Part shown: positions 1-8,661 of the stretch, one piece after another
Numbering within the stretch: the first letter of the stretch is position 1
Layout: each line of letters opens with the position of its first letter
Assembly (NCBI GenBank): GCA_035761165.1
Contig: DASTRO010000128.1
Location: forward strand, 20,623 to 84,622
Direction of reading: 5' to 3'
Source: CALCHX01 sp035761165
GTDB lineage: Bacteria > Gemmatimonadota > Gemmatimonadetes > Gemmatimonadales > Gemmatimonadaceae
Length of the DNA stretch: 64,000 bases
Translations under genes and position numbers: made by a program
The notes under the pieces: model-generated
Told to the model about the DNA's origin: nothing
Database searches by the model: none
What the model saw: only the letters and a program-made list of their open reading frames with translations

Positions 1-1
1 T

Positions 2-610
2 GTGGACCTGCGCCTCACCGTGCGCGGAGTGCCACCCACCGAGGCCGATGCCCGGCTGGAGGCTGCGGCAGCGCAGCTCCGCGCCGTCGTCGGCGATCGG
101 ATCTACGGCGAGGACCACGACGACCTGGCGTCCGTGGTCCTGGGCGCCTGCCGCACCCGCGGCTGGCGCCTCGCCGTGGCCGAGAGCTGCACCGGCGGCC
201 TGCTCGGGGGTCGGCTCACGACGCCGGCCGGATCCAGCGACGTCTTCGAGGGAGGCGTCATCGCCTACGATAACCGGGTGAAGGTGGCGCTGTTGGGCGT
301 CGACCCGGCGGTGCTCGCGGTGCAGGGTGCGGTGAGCGAGCCCGTCGCGCGCCAGATGGCCAGCGGCGTCCGCGAGCGCCTCGGCACCGACGTCGGCGTC
401 GCCGTCACCGGCATCGCTGGCCCGACGGGTGGCACGCCCGAGAAACCCGTCGGCACCGTCTGGCTGGCGGTCGACGCGGCCGGCGCCACGCATGCCGCGC
501 GCGTGCACCTGGTGGGTGATCGCGCCGAGATCCGCTGGCGGGCCGCACAGGGGGCGCTCGATCTGGTGCGCCGCGCCCTGGAGCGCACCGGCGGTCGTGA
601 CGTCAGCTGA
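2..610 (+). CDS. cinA: CinA / nicotinamide-nucleotide amidohydrolase, C-terminal part (5' truncated)
   Basis: This is the C-terminal PncC-type amidase domain of CinA, which deamidates nicotinamide mononucleotide in pyridine-nucleotide salvage in the cytoplasm. The family signature AESCTGG lies near residue 60, followed by the conserved TGIAGPTGGTPEKPVGT segment near residue 136. The reading frame is open to the window edge, and full-length CinA proteins are about 400 residues. The first GTG at position 2 is therefore probably internal, and the N-terminal MoaB-like domain lies outside the window. The gene precedes grpE-dnaJ on the same strand, separated by about 200 nt in which I see no gene. 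Identification is firm; only the true start is missing. Confidence 0.9.
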   Translation: MDLRLTVRGVPPTEADARLEAAAAQLRAVVGDRIYGEDHDDLASVVLGACRTRGWRLAVAESCTGGLLGGRLTTPAGSSDVFEGGVIAYDNRVKVALLGVDPAVLAVQGAVSEPVARQMASGVRERLGTDVGVAVTGIAGPTGGTPEKPVGTVWLAVDAAGATHAARVHLVGDRAEIRWRAAQGALDLVRRALERTGGRDVS

Positions 611-816
611 GCGCGCCATCGCGGCGCGGTGCTCGCCGCGGCGCTGTCGCAGCGGCAGCCCGCAGGGGGCACGGGCGTTGCACCCACCGGCGGGCGCGTG
701 GAGATTACCCGGAACATGCAGGCGCGGCCGGCGCATCGGACTCCGGCCCGCGCGACTCGCGGCGCCCGCGAGGACGACGCGCGCGACGCCCCGCCATTCC
801 TCTCGATTCGAGTCGC

Positions 817-1446
817 ATGAGAATGCCAGACGATGAGCCGTCGGGCGGCACGCCGTCCGCGGACCAGAGTGCCTACACGACCGAGGATGCCGTCCCGCCC
901 GGCGGTCAGCCGCGGGGCGACGCCGCGCCCGGGGACGACGGCGTCGGTGAAGGGGCCGCCGCCGAGCCGGCCGGCGCTGCCGTGAACGACGCGTCAGGTG
1001 CCACCAGCCGCGAGCTCGAGGAGCAGCGCGACCGCTACCTGCGGCTCGCCGCCGAGTACGACAACTATCGCCGGCGCACGCTGCGCGAGCGGCAGGAGGC
1101 GGGCGCGCGCGCCCAGGCGGACCTCGTGCGCTCCTTCCTCGACGTCCTGGACGACCTGGACCGCTTCGCGCACGTGGACGCGGCTACCACGCCGTCGCAG
1201 ACCATCGTCGACGGTGTCGCCATGGTGGAGCGCAAGCTCCTCAAGGCGCTCGGCGCCGTCGGGCTCGAGGTGGTGAACCCGGTCGACCAGCAGTTCGACC
1301 CGGCACTGCACGAGGCGCTGACGACGGTGGCGGCGGCCTCGCCCGAGGAGGACCACACCGTCGCCCAGGTCTACCAGCCGGGGTACGTCTTCGGCGGACA
1401 GCTGCTGCGCCCTGCGCGCGTGGTGGTCCGCCAGTGGAACGGCTGA
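817..1446 (+). CDS. grpE: GrpE nucleotide exchange factor
   Basis: GrpE releases ADP from DnaK and works with DnaJ in the cytoplasmic Hsp70 folding cycle. The 209-residue protein has an acidic, low-complexity N-terminus (about residues 1-60), then a charged helix that begins near the RDRYLRLAAEYDNYRRR segment, and a compact beta domain with the conserved G-x-VGLEVV and DPALHEAL motifs. Length and domain order match the family. Two ATG codons, at 817 and 823, are in frame and neither has a clear Shine-Dalgarno. dnaJ follows after 17 nt, so the two are probably co-transcribed. No hrcA or CIRCE-like repeat is visible upstream. Confidence 0.95.
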   Translation: MRMPDDEPSGGTPSADQSAYTTEDAVPPGGQPRGDAAPGDDGVGEGAAAEPAGAAVNDASGATSRELEEQRDRYLRLAAEYDNYRRRTLRERQEAGARAQADLVRSFLDVLDDLDRFAHVDAATTPSQTIVDGVAMVERKLLKALGAVGLEVVNPVDQQFDPALHEALTTVAAASPEEDHTVAQVYQPGYVFGGQLLRPARVVVRQWNG

Positions 1447-1463
1447 CCGCCCGCTGACCAGAG

Positions 1464-2615
1464 ATGGCGCAGACCAAAGACTACTACGCCGTCCTCGGCG
1501 TCTCGGCGTCGGCGAGCGAGGACGAGATCAAGAAGCAGTACCGCCGTCTCGCCAAGAAGTACCACCCGGACGCCAACGCCAACGACCCCGCCGCGGCGGA
1601 GCGCTTCAAGGAGATCTCCGAGGCCTACAACGTCGTGGGCGATGCGGAGAAGCGGAAGCAGTACGACGAGATGCGCCGCCTCGGCGCGTTCGGCGGCTTC
1701 GCCGGCGCACGGCCCGGCGGGGCGCGCCCCGGCGCGGGCGGCGCCGGCACGTCGTACGGCGCGCCCGGGGGCGGCAGCTTCCGCTTCGAGGACATCGACA
1801 TCGGCGGCCTGGGCGGGCTCGGGGACCTCTTCAGCTCCATGTTCGGCGGCGGTGCGACGGGCGCGGGGCGCGGCCCCCGGAGCCGGGCGCCGGAGCGTGG
1901 GCAGGACGTCGAGACGACGCTCGAGATCCCCTTCCGCACCGCCGCCCGCGGCGGCAAGGTGCCGGTGGAGCTCGAGGTCAACGAGGAGTGCGCGACCTGC
2001 CGCGGCACCGGCGCCGCGCCCGGCGCCACGATGCGCACCTGCCCGGAGTGCAGCGGCCGCGGCACGATCTCCTTCGGTCAGGGCGGCTTCGCCGTGAATC
2101 GCCCCTGTCCCATGTGCCTGGGCCGGGGCCAGGTGCCGTCCGAGCCGTGTGCCACCTGTGGCGGCACCGGCGAGGTGCGCAACCGGCGCAAGATCCTCAT
2201 CAACGTGCCTGCCGGCGTCGAGACCGGGTCCAAGATCCGCCTCAAGGGGCAGGGCGGCCGCGGAGCCAGCGGCGGGACCGCCGGCGACCTCGTCATCACC
2301 TTCCAGGTGCAGGCGGACCGCTTCTACCGCCGCGACGGGCTCGACGTCATCGCCCCGATCCCGATCAACATCGTGCAGGCCACGCTGGGCTCCAAGATCC
2401 GCGTCAGCACGCTCGACGGGAAGAAGGTGGCGCTGCGGATCCCGCCCGGCACCTCGTCGGGGAAGCGCTTCCGCGTCCGTGGTCAGGGCATCGAGAAGGA
2501 CGGGCAGCGCGGCGACCTGATCGTCGAGGTCGCGATCACCGCGCCGGAGAGGCTGACCGAGGAGCAGCAGCAGAAGATGCGCGAGTTCGCCGAGGCGGCG
2601 GGACTCAAGCACTGA
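1464..2615 (+). CDS. dnaJ: Chaperone protein DnaJ
   Basis: DnaJ delivers clients to DnaK and stimulates its ATPase. The 383-residue protein has the full type I architecture. It starts with a J domain carrying the HPD tripeptide at about residues 34-36, followed by a Gly/Phe-rich linker (about residues 75-135). The zinc-binding region has four CxxCxGxG repeats (CATCRGTG, CPECSGRG, CPMCLGRG, CATCGGTG), and two C-terminal substrate domains follow. It lies 17 nt after grpE. Downstream, a purine-rich inverted repeat separates it from the convergent mnmA. Confidence 0.97.
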   Translation: MAQTKDYYAVLGVSASASEDEIKKQYRRLAKKYHPDANANDPAAAERFKEISEAYNVVGDAEKRKQYDEMRRLGAFGGFAGARPGGARPGAGGAGTSYGAPGGGSFRFEDIDIGGLGGLGDLFSSMFGGGATGAGRGPRSRAPERGQDVETTLEIPFRTAARGGKVPVELEVNEECATCRGTGAAPGATMRTCPECSGRGTISFGQGGFAVNRPCPMCLGRGQVPSEPCATCGGTGEVRNRRKILINVPAGVETGSKIRLKGQGGRGASGGTAGDLVITFQVQADRFYRRDGLDVIAPIPINIVQATLGSKIRVSTLDGKKVALRIPPGTSSGKRFRVRGQGIEKDGQRGDLIVEVAITAPERLTEEQQQKMREFAEAAGLKH

Positions 2616-2762
2616 GGGGCGAGGGACGAGGGACGAGGGGACGTGGGGCGATGATTCGGTGATGCTCGCGCGGTCAGCCGGTGCGATCGTGGCAGTCGGG
2701 GGGGGCCCCGTGCTGTGATCCGTCCGCCGCACCGTCTTCGCTCTTTCCCTCTCCCTTCGCCC
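2616..2762. repeat. Purine/pyrimidine inverted repeat between convergent dnaJ and mnmA
   Basis: A GAGGGAC-rich tract (2616-2644) just after dnaJ is matched on the other side by a TTCCCTCTCCCTTCG-type tract (2734-2762) just before the mnmA stop. Read on opposite strands, the arms are similar but not identical, so transcripts from either gene could fold into a long imperfect hairpin. A role as bidirectional terminator is inference from position. Similar low-complexity arms occur at other gene borders in this window. Confidence 0.5.
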
Positions 2763-3865
2763 TACGCCGCCAGCACGCGGAGTCCCCGCACGCCCGTCCC
2801 ACGCTCGATGAACCCGCCCCCGAGCACGCGGTCGCCGTCGTAGAGCACCAGCGACTGTCCGGGCGTGATCGCCGCGACCGGCTCATCGAGTGCCAGCTCG
2901 ACCTCGTCACCGTCGACGCGCAGCAGCGTGGCCGCGGCGAGCGCGCCGCGATGGCGGACGCGGAGCTGCACGCGCGCGTCCGCCGGCAGGGGGTCGGCCA
3001 GCCAGTTCACCTCGCGCGCCACCACGCCGCGTCCCAGCAGCGCCTCGCGCGGCCCCACGATCACGGCGCGCCGCGCCACGTCGATGGCGACGACGAACAT
3101 CGGCTCGCGCGAGCCACCCGGCAGCCCACGCCGCTGGCCGATGGTGTAGCGCGCGTAGCCCTGATGCTCGCCGATCGTGCGTCCGTCCACGGTCAGGATC
3201 GGACCGGGGAGCAGCGCGGGCGTGTCGGCTCCGAGCTCGCGGGCGATGACGCGCGCGTGGTCGCCGTCCGGCACGAAGCAGATGTCCTGGCTCTCCACCT
3301 TGTCGGCCACCGCGGTGAGCCCGAGTTGGCGCGCCACCGCCCGTGTCTCCGCCTTGGTCTGGTGCCCCACCGGGAGCAGCATGCGGCGCAGCACCGCCCG
3401 GTCGATTCCCCAGAGGAAGTACGTCTGGTCCTTCCCGTCGTCCAGGCCCCGGTAGAGCGCGCCGTCGCGCACGCGCGCGTAGTGCCCGGTGGCGACCCAC
3501 CGGGCATCGATCGCGTCGGCCTTGCGCACCAGGTCGCGGAACTTGGTGAAGGTGTTGCACCGCACGCAGGGGATCGGCGTGCGGCCGCGTGCGTACTCCT
3601 CGGCGAAGTTCCGCACCACGTCGTGGCCGAAGCGGCTCTCCAGGTTGAGCACGTAGTGCGGGACGCCGAGCCGGTCGCACACCGCCCGCGCGTCGACGAT
3701 GGAATCGAGCGAGCAGCAGGGACGGTCGGGAACATCGTCGCCGTAGCAGAACAGCTTCAGCGTCGCGCCGACCACGTCGTAGCCCTGCGCCACCAGCAGC
3801 GCCGCCGCCACCGACGAGTCCACGCCGCCCGACATGGCGACGAGCACGCGCTCCCGCACCGCCAT
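2762..3865 (-). CDS. mnmA: tRNA-specific 2-thiouridylase MnmA
   Basis: MnmA thiolates U34 of tRNA-Lys, Glu and Gln using sulfur supplied ultimately by a cysteine desulfurase. The 367-residue protein opens with the PP-loop AMSGGVDSS that binds ATP. It has the catalytic cysteine pair expected of the family: one in PCVRCNTF and one in QDICFVPDGDH. The typical ATGHYAR and GQRRGLPGG segments are also present. The start ATG at 3865 overlaps the stop of the upstream cysteine desulfurase by one base (TGATG), so translation is probably coupled. The pairing makes functional sense because the desulfurase is the sulfur donor. Confidence 0.96.
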   Translation of the reverse strand: MAVRERVLVAMSGGVDSSVAAALLVAQGYDVVGATLKLFCYGDDVPDRPCCSLDSIVDARAVCDRLGVPHYVLNLESRFGHDVVRNFAEEYARGRTPIPCVRCNTFTKFRDLVRKADAIDARWVATGHYARVRDGALYRGLDDGKDQTYFLWGIDRAVLRRMLLPVGHQTKAETRAVARQLGLTAVADKVESQDICFVPDGDHARVIARELGADTPALLPGPILTVDGRTIGEHQGYARYTIGQRRGLPGGSREPMFVVAIDVARRAVIVGPREALLGRGVVAREVNWLADPLPADARVQLRVRHRGALAAATLLRVDGDEVELALDEPVAAITPGQSLVLYDGDRVLGGGFIERGTGVRGLRVLAA

Positions 3866-5022
3866 CAGACCATCGCCGCGCCGCGCGCCTTCTGCACCAG
3901 GGCGGGGAAGACGGTCGCGACGTGCTCCACGCACTCGTCGGTGGTCAGGCTGCCGAGGCTCATGCGCACCGCCGCCGAGGCGAGGTCGGGGGCGACGCCG
4001 ATCGCGGTGAGGACGTGCGACGGCGCCGCACTCCCGCTCTGGCAGGCCGACCCACCGGAGCAGGCCACCCCGGCCAGATCGAGCGCCATCAGCAGCGACT
4101 CGCTGTCCACGCCCGGCACGGACACGTTGAGGATGTGCGGCGCGCGCGGCGCGCCGCGCCCGTGCACGACGGCATCCGGGACGCGTGCCACGATGGCCGC
4201 CTCGAGCCGGTCGCGCAGCGCCTCGAGCCGAGCCCACTCCCGCTCCCGCTTCTCCACCGCCAGCTCGGCGGCCCGGGCCAGCCCCACGGCGAAGGCCACG
4301 TTCTCCGTCCCGGGCCGGCGGCCGCGATCCTGTGCGCCGCCGTGCAGCATCGGCTCGATGGGCGTGCCGCGGCGGATGAAGATGGCCCCGACGCCCTTGG
4401 GGGCGCCGATCTTGTGGCCCGAGATCGTCAGCAGGTCGAACGGCGTCTCGCCGGCATTCACCGGCACCTTGCCGAACGCCTGCACGCCGTCGGTATGGAA
4501 CACGGCGCCGTGCGCCTTGGCGCGCTCGGCCAGACGGGCGATCGGCTGCACGACGCCGATCTCGTTGTTCACCCACATGACCGTCACCAGTGCGGCCGTG
4601 TCGTCCACCAGTTCGTCGAACGAGGCCTCGTCCACCAGCCCCTGGCGCGTCATCGCCAGCAGCCGCTCCTCGGCCCCTTCGCGTGCCGCCTGGTGCACCG
4701 CGCCGAGCACCGCCTTGTGCTCGATCGGCGTGCTCACCACCGCCGGGCGTCCGCTCGCGCGCAGCGCGCGCCAGGGGCCGAGGACGGCGAAGTTGTCCCC
4801 CTCGGTGCCACCGGAGGTGAAGCAGAGCTCGTCCGGGCGGGCGCCCAGACATCGCGCCAGACGCGCCCGCGCGTCGTCGAGCGCGACCCGCGCCTCGCGC
4901 CCCCAGCGGTGCGTGCTGGACGGATTGCCGAAGCGCGGGCCGAAGAAGGGGAGCATCGCCTCGAGCACCTCGGGGAGCACCGGCGTCGTGGCGGCGTGGT
5001 CGAGATAGATGGGCTCGGGCAT
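3865..5022 (-). CDS. Cysteine desulfurase (NifS/IscS class)
   Basis: This PLP enzyme converts cysteine to alanine and passes persulfide sulfur to acceptors such as MnmA or Fe-S scaffolds. The 385-residue protein begins with the classic YLDHAATTP. The PLP lysine lies in SGHKIGAPKG, and the active-site cysteine is in the ACSGGSACQSG loop; the short GxAC-type loop is typical of group I desulfurases. It directly overlaps mnmA downstream, which suggests a role in tRNA thiolation. No iscU/nifU gene is adjacent. A TACATT box sits 7 nt before the ATG, so this gene may have its own promoter separate from kynB upstream. Confidence 0.94.
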   Translation of the reverse strand: MPEPIYLDHAATTPVLPEVLEAMLPFFGPRFGNPSSTHRWGREARVALDDARARLARCLGARPDELCFTSGGTEGDNFAVLGPWRALRASGRPAVVSTPIEHKAVLGAVHQAAREGAEERLLAMTRQGLVDEASFDELVDDTAALVTVMWVNNEIGVVQPIARLAERAKAHGAVFHTDGVQAFGKVPVNAGETPFDLLTISGHKIGAPKGVGAIFIRRGTPIEPMLHGGAQDRGRRPGTENVAFAVGLARAAELAVEKREREWARLEALRDRLEAAIVARVPDAVVHGRGAPRAPHILNVSVPGVDSESLLMALDLAGVACSGGSACQSGSAAPSHVLTAIGVAPDLASAAVRMSLGSLTTDECVEHVATVFPALVQKARGAAMV

Positions 5023-5035
5023 GGGAGGAAATGTA
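5023..5035 (-). promoter_or_regulatory. Putative leaderless promoter -10 (TACATT) for the cysteine desulfurase
   Basis: On the minus strand, TACATT (5035-5030) is followed by 7 nt and the ATG at 5022. The start of transcription would fall at or next to the start codon. No convincing -35 element is visible because the region overlaps the end of kynB. The call rests on the same spacing recurring at four other starts in the window. Confidence 0.45.
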
Positions 5036-5052
5036 ACGGGGAACGGGTGGCG

Positions 5053-5709
5053 CTACGTGACCGGTTCGTACAGTACCGCCCGCACCGGGGCCGCGTCGAG
5101 GGCGTCGAGCCGCAGCGGGGGTGCCACGAGCAGGTATTCGCCGTCCGGCACGGTGCGCAGATCCAGGTTCTCCAGCACCGACGCTCCGCCGTCGAAGAGG
5201 GCGTGGTGGGTGGCCAGCGCGGTGCTCGCCCGCCGGTCCACGGACGGGCAGTCCACGCCGAGCAGCCGGATCCCGCGGGCGGTGAGGGCGCCGGCGCAGG
5301 CCGGCGTCAGGGCCGGCCAGTCGTCGGGGAAGATGCCGTCTGCAATCGAGCGGCCGGTGCGCAGCAGCACGCGCTCGGTGCCCTCGGGGATGAGCGCCAG
5401 CAGCTCGTCCGACGCGACGTCGTGCGGCGCGCCATCGATCGTCAGGACGCGTGCGGCGCCCATGAAGGCCTCCAGCGGCAGTGCCTCACTCCCCGGTGCG
5501 CCGGGCCGGACGTGCAGCGGCGCGTCGGCATGCGTGCCGACATGCGGGCTCAACGCGATGGCGGACACCTGTACGCTCGCGCCGGCGGCCATGTCCCACG
5601 TCCACCGGCAGGAGTACGGGGTGTCCCCGGGCCACTCCGGCGTGCCCGGCCGTACGATCACGCTCACATCGTGCGCCCGCCAGCTGCGCAGCACGTCCGT
5701 GGCGCTCAT
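5053..5709 (-). CDS. kynB: Kynurenine formamidase (cyclase family)
   Basis: KynB hydrolyses N-formyl-kynurenine to kynurenine and formate, the second step of oxidative tryptophan breakdown. The 218-residue protein carries the metal-binding cyclase-family motif SPHVGTHADAPLH near residues 54-66 and a GVDCPSVD segment near residue 150. Length matches bacterial KynB (about 210). It follows kynA after 16 nt on the same strand, which strongly supports the assignment. The third enzyme, kynureninase (KynU), is not in the window. Confidence 0.92.
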   Translation of the reverse strand: MSATDVLRSWRAHDVSVIVRPGTPEWPGDTPYSCRWTWDMAAGASVQVSAIALSPHVGTHADAPLHVRPGAPGSEALPLEAFMGAARVLTIDGAPHDVASDELLALIPEGTERVLLRTGRSIADGIFPDDWPALTPACAGALTARGIRLLGVDCPSVDRRASTALATHHALFDGGASVLENLDLRTVPDGEYLLVAPPLRLDALDAAPVRAVLYEPVT

Positions 5710-5725
5710 CGCCCCTTCCCGGCGC

Positions 5726-6520
5726 TCACGGAGCCGGCGGCGGTTGCGGCGCCGCCGGGGCCTGATAGAGCCGGTGCCGCACCTCCCAGAGCGCCGGGAA
5801 GAAGCGCTGGCTCACCGTCCGCTGGAGATACCGCGCGCCCAGCGTGCCGCCCGTCCCGCCAGTGCCCGGCCCGATCACCCGCTCCACCAGCTGCACGTGC
5901 TTGAAGCGCCAGAGCGCGAACTGCTGCTCGTACTCCAGCAGCGCTTCGGCCAGGAAGAAGAGTGGGCGTGGTCCGGGCCCGGTGTAGAGCGCCTCCGGCG
6001 TCGTCCCCTCGGCCTCCAGCAGCGCGAGGAAGAGCTCCTGCAGGGTGGGCCGTGCGAGCGCGCGCTGCACCGCCGCGGGCGGCGGCCCGTGCTCGCTCAC
6101 CACGTGCAGGAAGTGCTCGTCCCGCAGCCCGCTCGCCGCCTCGATCGCCCGGAACTGCGCGCTCTGCGAGCCGCTCGACGTGCCCAGGTAGCCGCGGAAC
6201 TGCAGGAACCGCTGCGGCGGCAGCGTGTCCAGCGCCGTCAGCTGCGCCGACACGATCCGCATCAGCGCGTTGACCCGGCTCACGCGCCAGAGCGCGGCCC
6301 CGGCGTCGCGCGCCTCCATCGCCGCCACCAGGCCGTCCAGCTCGTGCAGGATGACCTTGAACCACAGCTCACTGGCCTGGTGCACCACGATGAAGAGCAG
6401 CTCGTCGGGGTGCTCTGGCTGCGAGCGCGGCGTCTGAAGGGCAAGGAGCTCGTCCAGGCGCAGGTACGATGGGTAGCTCACCCCGTCGGTCGGGGTCGCG
6501 GCGGCGGGCGTGTCGCTCAA
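5726..6520 (-). CDS. kynA: Tryptophan 2,3-dioxygenase
   Basis: This heme enzyme opens the indole ring of tryptophan with O2 to give N-formyl-kynurenine. The 264-residue protein shows the family signatures in order: HQASELWFK (distal pocket), GYLGTSSGSQSAQFR (substrate carboxylate-binding arginine), WRFKHVQLVERVIG (the histidine expected to be the proximal heme ligand), and GTGGTGGTLGARYL. The start is a TTG at 6520 that overlaps the bshB1 stop (TTGA), implying translational coupling. A non-ATG start is the best fit because the N-terminus aligns and no ATG lies nearby. Confidence 0.95.
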   Translation of the reverse strand: MSDTPAAATPTDGVSYPSYLRLDELLALQTPRSQPEHPDELLFIVVHQASELWFKVILHELDGLVAAMEARDAGAALWRVSRVNALMRIVSAQLTALDTLPPQRFLQFRGYLGTSSGSQSAQFRAIEAASGLRDEHFLHVVSEHGPPPAAVQRALARPTLQELFLALLEAEGTTPEALYTGPGPRPLFFLAEALLEYEQQFALWRFKHVQLVERVIGPGTGGTGGTLGARYLQRTVSQRFFPALWEVRHRLYQAPAAPQPPPAP

Positions 6521-7248
6521 AACGTCGACACCTCCAGCGCGGCGACGTCGTCGACGCGCATCGTCTCGTGGGTGAAGAACGGCTCCCCGTAGCGCGTGCG
6601 GATGAGCGAGCCGTAGTGCGCCGCCTGGTGGCGCACGATGTCGTACAGCGGCTCGCCGTTGGGGTAGACCTCCCCCGCCTGCACGACGCCGTCGAACTGG
6701 CTGGCATAGCAGCGGATCGCCGCCATCTTGCGCTCGAACACGTCGCTCACGTCCACGACGAACGTCGGCTTCACCGCGTCCTCGCGATACGTGATGCAGT
6801 GGATCACCTTGCGTGGCCGGTGGCGCGGGACGTCGGGCGCCACCTTGGCCAGGCCGGCCACGAAGCAGGCGTCGCGGACGAGCTCCGCGGCCACGCGATG
6901 GTCCGGGTGGCGCGCCCAGGGCGACGGCGCGATCACCACGGCCGGTCGCAGGCGTCGAATCAGCCGGGCGAGGGCGGCCCGCGTCTCCGGCGTGTTGGTG
7001 ATCCCGGCATCGGGCAGGGCGAGGTTCTCGCGCACGGCCAGCCCCAGCACCTCGGCGGCACGCGCCGCCTCCGCGGCGCGCAGCGCCGCCGAGCCGCGCG
7101 TCCCCATCTCGCCCTGCGTGAGATCGATGATGGCGGTCCGCTGTCCGCGGTCGGCGGCGCGCAGCAGCGTGCCGCCACAGGTGAGCTCCACGTCGTCGCG
7201 ATGGGCGGCGATGGCCAGCACGTCCACCGCGGGATCGGCGTCTGACAT
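6517..7248 (-). CDS. bshB1: BshB1-type LmbE-like deacetylase (bacillithiol biosynthesis)
   Basis: BshB1 removes the acetyl group from GlcNAc-malate to give GlcN-malate, the second step of bacillithiol synthesis. The 243-residue protein has the zinc-site motif AAHRDD near residue 14 and HPDH near residue 112. It also has the GEMGTRGS and LPDAGITNT segments characteristic of the BshB1 subgroup rather than generic LmbE proteins. It is the first gene of an overlapping bshB1-kynA-kynB set. No bshA or bshC is present in the window. The link with tryptophan catabolism is unusual and may be only genomic convenience. Confidence 0.88.
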   Translation of the reverse strand: MSDADPAVDVLAIAAHRDDVELTCGGTLLRAADRGQRTAIIDLTQGEMGTRGSAALRAAEAARAAEVLGLAVRENLALPDAGITNTPETRAALARLIRRLRPAVVIAPSPWARHPDHRVAAELVRDACFVAGLAKVAPDVPRHRPRKVIHCITYREDAVKPTFVVDVSDVFERKMAAIRCYASQFDGVVQAGEVYPNGEPLYDIVRHQAAHYGSLIRTRYGEPFFTHETMRVDDVAALEVSTF

Positions 7249-7260
7249 GGGCGGAATATA
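7249..7260 (-). promoter_or_regulatory. Putative leaderless promoter -10 (TATATT) for bshB1
   Basis: On the minus strand, TATATT (7260-7255) is followed by exactly 6 nt and the bshB1 ATG at 7248. It is the only AT-rich patch in a GC-rich intergenic region and lies just downstream of the strong hairpin that should end the ABC-transporter transcript. No -35 match is obvious. Confidence 0.5.
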
Positions 7261-7304
7261 GAACCGCCAGCGATCAGCGGGCAGCGATCAGCGATCAGCT
7301 ATCT

Positions 7305-7368
7305 GCGATCAGCGGAACGGCCTCCGATCGACCAGTACTGGCCGGTCCGAGGCCGTTCCGCTGATCGC
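7305..7368 (-). terminator. Long hairpin after the ABC exporter operon
   Basis: A perfect 20-bp inverted repeat (7305-7324 with 7349-7368) encloses a 24-nt loop that contains a further palindrome around CCAGTACTGG. It lies between the last permease gene and bshB1 on the minus strand, and it is flanked by tandem CGATCAG-like heptamers (7270-7311). There is no long U-tract, so intrinsic termination is plausible but not certain. Confidence 0.6.
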
Positions 7369-7394
7369 TCATCGCTGAGCGCTGTTCGCTCGCC

Positions 7395-8657
7395 TCACTC
7401 GTGCCGCAGTGCCTCCACCGGGTCCAGGCGTGCCGCCCGTGCTGCCGGGAGCATGCCGAACACGATGCCCGTGAGCGCGCTGGCCGCCAGCGCCGCGACG
7501 ATGGCCATCGGCGGAGTCTCGGCCGGTACCGACGTGGCGCTGCGCACGATCAGTGCGGCCGCCGTGCCGAGCACCAGCCCGACCGCGGCGCCGATGCTGG
7601 TCAGCGTCGCCGCCTCCACCAGGAACTGCCAGAGGATCGTCCCGCGCGTGGCGCCCAGCGCCTTGCGCACCCCGATCTCGCGCGTGCGCTCGGTGACCGA
7701 GATCATCATGATCGCCACCACGCCCACGCCGCCCACCAGCAGGCCCACGCCGGAAAGGGCGATCATGATCACGAAGAAGACGCCGAAGAAGCCGTTGTAG
7801 ACCTCGAGCAGCTTGTCGGAGGTGACCAGCGCGAAGGTGTTCGGCTGCGCCGGCTTCAGGCCGCGCATGCCGCGCAGGAGCGCCGTCACGTCGTCCATCG
7901 CATCCACCTGCGCGACGTCGGCGCGCGGCTTCACCGTCACGTCGATCCAGCGGGTGCTCACCCGCAGGTATCGCCGTGCCGACTCCAGCGGGACGATCCC
8001 CTTCGGCGAGTCGCCGCTCGTCGACGAGCCCGGCTTGCCGAGGAAGCTGGCGGTGTAGTGGTAGACGCCGATGACGCGGAAGGGCACGCCGCCGACGTCG
8101 ATCTCCTTGTCGAGCGGGTCGGATTCGCCGAACAGCTCCGCGGCCAGCTTCTCGTTGATGATCACGACGCGCGCGCCGTTCGCCGCCTCGGCGTGCGTGA
8201 AGCTGCGTCCCGGGTAGATGTCGCCGCCGTCCACCGCCGTCCAGTTCGCGGTGTAGGCGTCCAGCCCGGCCGAGGAGAGGAAGCGGTCCTTGTACTTGTA
8301 CGAGGCGCCCCAGCCCACATGGGCCGTCGCGGCCTGAACGGACGCGAGCCGCCCGATCGCCTCCGCCTCGGCGAGGCGGATGGGTGGGTTGCGGCGCCAG
8401 GGGGCGTTCTCGTCGTCCTCGAAGCTCAGCTCGATGGGGCGGCGGTAGACGTAGAAGCTCGTCGGCCCGGCGGATTCGAGGTCCTTGGCGACGCTCTGGT
8501 TGATCCCGTGCACCGCCGACGACATGGCGACGACGACGAACACCCCCACGGCCACGCCGAGGATCGTGAGCGACGCCCGCACCTTGTTGGCCCGGATCGA
8601 CTCGAAGGCGATCCCGACGCCCTCGAAGATCGTGAACAGCCGCGCGCCCAGGCTCAC
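7395..8657 (-). CDS. MacB/FtsX-type ABC transporter permease (second copy)
   Basis: This is an inner-membrane permease of a tripartite efflux or secretion system. The 420-residue protein has one N-terminal membrane helix (about residues 25-50, ASLTILGVAVGVFVVVAM), a large periplasmic MacB core domain, and three C-terminal helices (FtsX domain) with the conserved ERTREIGVRKALGATR loop that contacts the ATPase. It ends in PVEALRHE, as is usual for the family. The GTG at 8657 is chosen as start because CAGGAG lies 8 nt upstream; the frame itself continues further but would overlap the neighbouring permease. It lies 4 nt after that permease. Confidence 0.92.
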   Translation of the reverse strand: MSLGARLFTIFEGVGIAFESIRANKVRASLTILGVAVGVFVVVAMSSAVHGINQSVAKDLESAGPTSFYVYRRPIELSFEDDENAPWRRNPPIRLAEAEAIGRLASVQAATAHVGWGASYKYKDRFLSSAGLDAYTANWTAVDGGDIYPGRSFTHAEAANGARVVIINEKLAAELFGESDPLDKEIDVGGVPFRVIGVYHYTASFLGKPGSSTSGDSPKGIVPLESARRYLRVSTRWIDVTVKPRADVAQVDAMDDVTALLRGMRGLKPAQPNTFALVTSDKLLEVYNGFFGVFFVIMIALSGVGLLVGGVGVVAIMMISVTERTREIGVRKALGATRGTILWQFLVEAATLTSIGAAVGLVLGTAAALIVRSATSVPAETPPMAIVAALAASALTGIVFGMLPAARAARLDPVEALRHE

Positions 8658-8661
8658 CGCG

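Noticed and set aside
2681..5008. 775-codon plus-strand frame over mnmA and the cysteine desulfurase
   Set aside because: It is the antisense shadow of two well-supported genes; its translation is Arg/His/Ala-rich with no domain.
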